From the NCBI GenBank assembly GCA_002973575.1, contig PVEQ01000003.1, positions 186,001-250,000 of the forward strand: a DNA stretch of 64,000 nt, read 5' to 3'. Position numbers and translations under genes: made by a program. Within the stretch, counting starts at the first letter, position 1; the number at the start of each line of letters is the position of its first letter. The notes beneath the pieces were generated by a model. The model saw nothing but the letters and a program-made list of their open reading frames with translations, ran no database searches and had not been told where the DNA came from. Source of the stretch: Sediminibacterium magnilacihabitans. GTDB lineage: Bacteria > Bacteroidota > Bacteroidia > Chitinophagales > Chitinophagaceae. This document shows positions 62,770 through 64,000 of this stretch, piece after piece.

Positions 62770-62789
62770 GGCCCCGGTTTTGCCGGGGC
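62770..62789 (-). terminator. Intrinsic terminator touching the start codon of the seven-helix protein gene
   Basis: On the minus strand GCCCCGG-CAAAA-CCGGGGC is followed by CTTTTT and then directly by ATG (62764). It terminates transcripts from the 62816-63319 gene and would hide any ribosome-binding site for the next one. Confidence 0.8.
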
Positions 62790-62815
62790 AAAATTACTCA
62801 ATTTTAGGGCGGAAA

Positions 62816-63319
62816 CTAGATAACTTTAATCCCCTTTTCGTCCTCTAAGATGGTCAGTCCAACTCTTTCCATTTCCAGCCCGAAAGGGATGCCTTTCGTA
62901 CCAAGAGGATCGTTTCCGCCACAAAAGGGAGGACAGGCTGTCCCGTAATTGAATGCCAGAATTTCGGCACCACCTTTATGAGGCACATAGAGGTTTTTAT
63001 GAAAAAGACCATTTTCAGTCTTTTTCTCTTTTGTAGCTACCAGAACCACAGTTTGCCTTCCCCGCAGCTCAATATCCCCTTCGAAATCCTCCGGGTAAAC
63101 ACCATAGTAGACCTTAATGCCATCCGCCCCGTGCTCGGACGCTAAACGAAGAAACTGTGTGATTTCTTCAATACCGAACCAGGTGCTTAAAGAATCAGGC
63201 TTCCCCAAAAATTGGGTGTTGGCTACCCATCTTTCTTTTTTGTAACGGCTGATAAGTTGGTCAACATGTTTGGTTCCGACCAACCGCCCGTTTTTCTGAA
63301 GAACTTGTGCTGTTGTCAT
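62816..63319 (-). CDS. Unknown cytosolic protein
   Basis: 167 residues, no signal or membrane helix. N-terminal helical part (VDQLISRYKKERWVANTQFLG), a central region (WFGIEEITQFLRLASEHGADGIKVYYGVYP) and a C-terminal ACPPFCGGNDPLGT motif whose two Cys could bind metal. I know no family. It ends at the terminator before the two-component operon; relation to that system is possible but not proven. Confidence 0.6.
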   Translation of the reverse strand: MTTAQVLQKNGRLVGTKHVDQLISRYKKERWVANTQFLGKPDSLSTWFGIEEITQFLRLASEHGADGIKVYYGVYPEDFEGDIELRGRQTVVLVATKEKKTENGLFHKNLYVPHKGGAEILAFNYGTACPPFCGGNDPLGTKGIPFGLEMERVGLTILEDEKGIKVI

Positions 63320-63516
63320 TGGAATTAGTTTAGGTGAATAATACCACCAAACTATCCGACGTCATTGTAATAATACAGTTTCAATAATTTATAAAACAAT
63401 TAATTACACATGTGTTATATATATAATATAATGTATGCCAAGAATTTCCGATTTTCGTGACAAATATTACCCTGTCATTGGAATAAAAAAACAATGCTTC
63501 CAGGGATAATAAAATA

Positions 63517-63532
63517 CCCCCATAAATGGGGG
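63517..63532 (-). terminator. Hairpin downstream of the last response regulator
   Basis: CCCCCAT-AA-ATGGGGG, a perfect 7-base stem 32 bases beyond the regulator stop, followed on the minus side by TATTTTATT. Probable intrinsic terminator. Confidence 0.7.
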
Positions 63533-63564
63533 CGCAAATAAAAAATAATCGGGGAGGTTAGATC

Positions 63565-64000
63565 TCAATGATAGAATGCGATCATTCCGTTCAGGACTCC
63601 GTATAATACCAAAACGGGACGGCTGTTAAGGTCAAGCTTTTGAAACAGGCTGTCCCGGTAATTTTCTACCGTTTTGAAACTAACCCCCATTTTCTCAGCT
63701 ATCTCTTTATAGCTCAAGTCGGTACTGGCAAGTTGAATAAATTCAACTTCTTTCTTTGTTAAAATACTCTTGCCGTAAAATCCTGTCTTTTTATTAGAAT
63801 GCTCTCGAAATTGGAAATACTCCTTTTTAACAAGGTCGCCAAGGTAAAAACCATATTTATGCACCGACACGATTGCTTTCTGTATAACGGAAGGATCAGA
63901 TGACTTATTAATATACCCGCAGGCACCGTTTACAATCATATTGATGATCATATCCTCTTCGCCGTAAAAAGAGAATACGATAATTTTAATATCCGGATAT
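63565..64000 (-). CDS. LuxR-type response regulator, 3' part (runs out of window)
   Basis: The frame is open to the window edge. The visible residues begin with the receiver's second half (PDIKIIVFSFYGEEDMI, and the switch Lys in YINKSSDPS) and include the C-terminal LuxR helix-turn-helix (LTKKEVEFIQLASTDLSYKEIAEKMGVSFKTVENYRDSLFQKL). It is a second NarL/FixJ regulator, distinct from the one at 60704-61351. The phospho-acceptor Asp lies beyond the window. Confidence 0.9.
   Translation of the reverse strand, partial: YPDIKIIVFSFYGEEDMIINMIVNGACGYINKSSDPSVIQKAIVSVHKYGFYLGDLVKKEYFQFREHSNKKTGFYGKSILTKKEVEFIQLASTDLSYKEIAEKMGVSFKTVENYRDSLFQKLDLNSRPVLVLYGVLNGMIAFYH

Noticed and set aside
1-64000. 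CRISPR arrays, insertion sequences, integrases, rRNA genes, replication origin
   Set aside because: No regularly spaced direct repeats, transposase or integrase genes, rRNA or DnaA-box clusters were seen; the palindromes A-D are single inverted repeats without spacers of constant length.

Overview
The window looks like a chromosomal segment of a non-spore-forming, aerobic Bacteroidota bacterium, most likely of the Chitinophagaceae (Chitinophaga/Niastella-like). The signs are TAnnTTTG-type minus-7 promoter boxes, weak Shine-Dalgarno signals, an HU-CCDC81-type DNA-binding protein, many signal-peptide and lipobox proteins, outer-membrane barrels, a sphingomyelin-synthase-like phosphatase and a planctomycete-style PSCyt/DUF1501 gene set. 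No IS element, phage module or CRISPR array was seen. This is mostly core chromosome with a few accessory patches. Species assignment is inference only.

Layout. 1-3 kb: tail of an unknown gene, a compact candidate toxin-antitoxin pair (ADP-ribosyltransferase-like toxin), and a fused SpmA/SpmB-type membrane protein. 3-6 kb: ychF, a glutaminyl cyclase lipoprotein and a Zn-ribbon methyltransferase. 6-11.4 kb: a minus-strand envelope operon (large TPR protein, outer-membrane barrel, membrane-anchored HU-like protein). 11.5-17 kb: thioesterase, outer-membrane protein, PBP4, cinA and a 2-oxo-acid dehydrogenase E2. 17-23 kb: a tripartite RND efflux operon. 23-30 kb: an unknown cytosolic protein, an S9 peptidase, icd, and an Nramp transporter fused to UspA with a metalloregulator-like operator over its promoter. 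30-39 kb: a lipoprotein, a glycogen-phosphorylase-like enzyme lacking its PLP lysine, ubiX, hutG/hutI, and an arginine deiminase + CtlX-like pair. 39-46 kb: pfkA-pyk, then GH20 hexosaminidase and a NagB/PIG-L fusion (GlcNAc use). 46-50 kb: SMS-like PAP2 protein, Omp85-like barrel, PhyH oxygenase, SDR, and tRNA-Arg(ACG) followed directly by a decapitated gene. 50-57 kb: a minus-strand operon of cytochrome-c/DUF1549/DUF1501/sugar-epimerase proteins ending in a 25-residue lipoprotein. 57-60.4 kb: FAS1 protein, RskA-like anti-sigma, ECF sigma, truncated-globin-like lipoprotein and an HMA-like membrane protein. 60.4-64 kb: a possible structured leader RNA, then a two-component system (7-TM protein, histidine kinase, LuxR regulator), an unknown protein and a second, cut-off LuxR regulator.

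Things that cut across genes. Four related AT-rich perfect or near-perfect palindromes built from TTAGTTG/TTAGATG units begin directly at or after the stop codon of plus-strand genes (near 17.03, 24.06, 33.22 and 46.09 kb). Three genes (the antitoxin, ubiX and the PAP2 gene) have a TAnnTTTG box exactly four bases before ATG, which predicts leaderless mRNAs. The most interesting loci are the TA pair, the palindrome family, the Lys-to-Thr change in the phosphorylase, the SMS-like enzyme, the MntR/DtxR-like operator and the 60.45-60.61 kb leader/ncRNA candidate.
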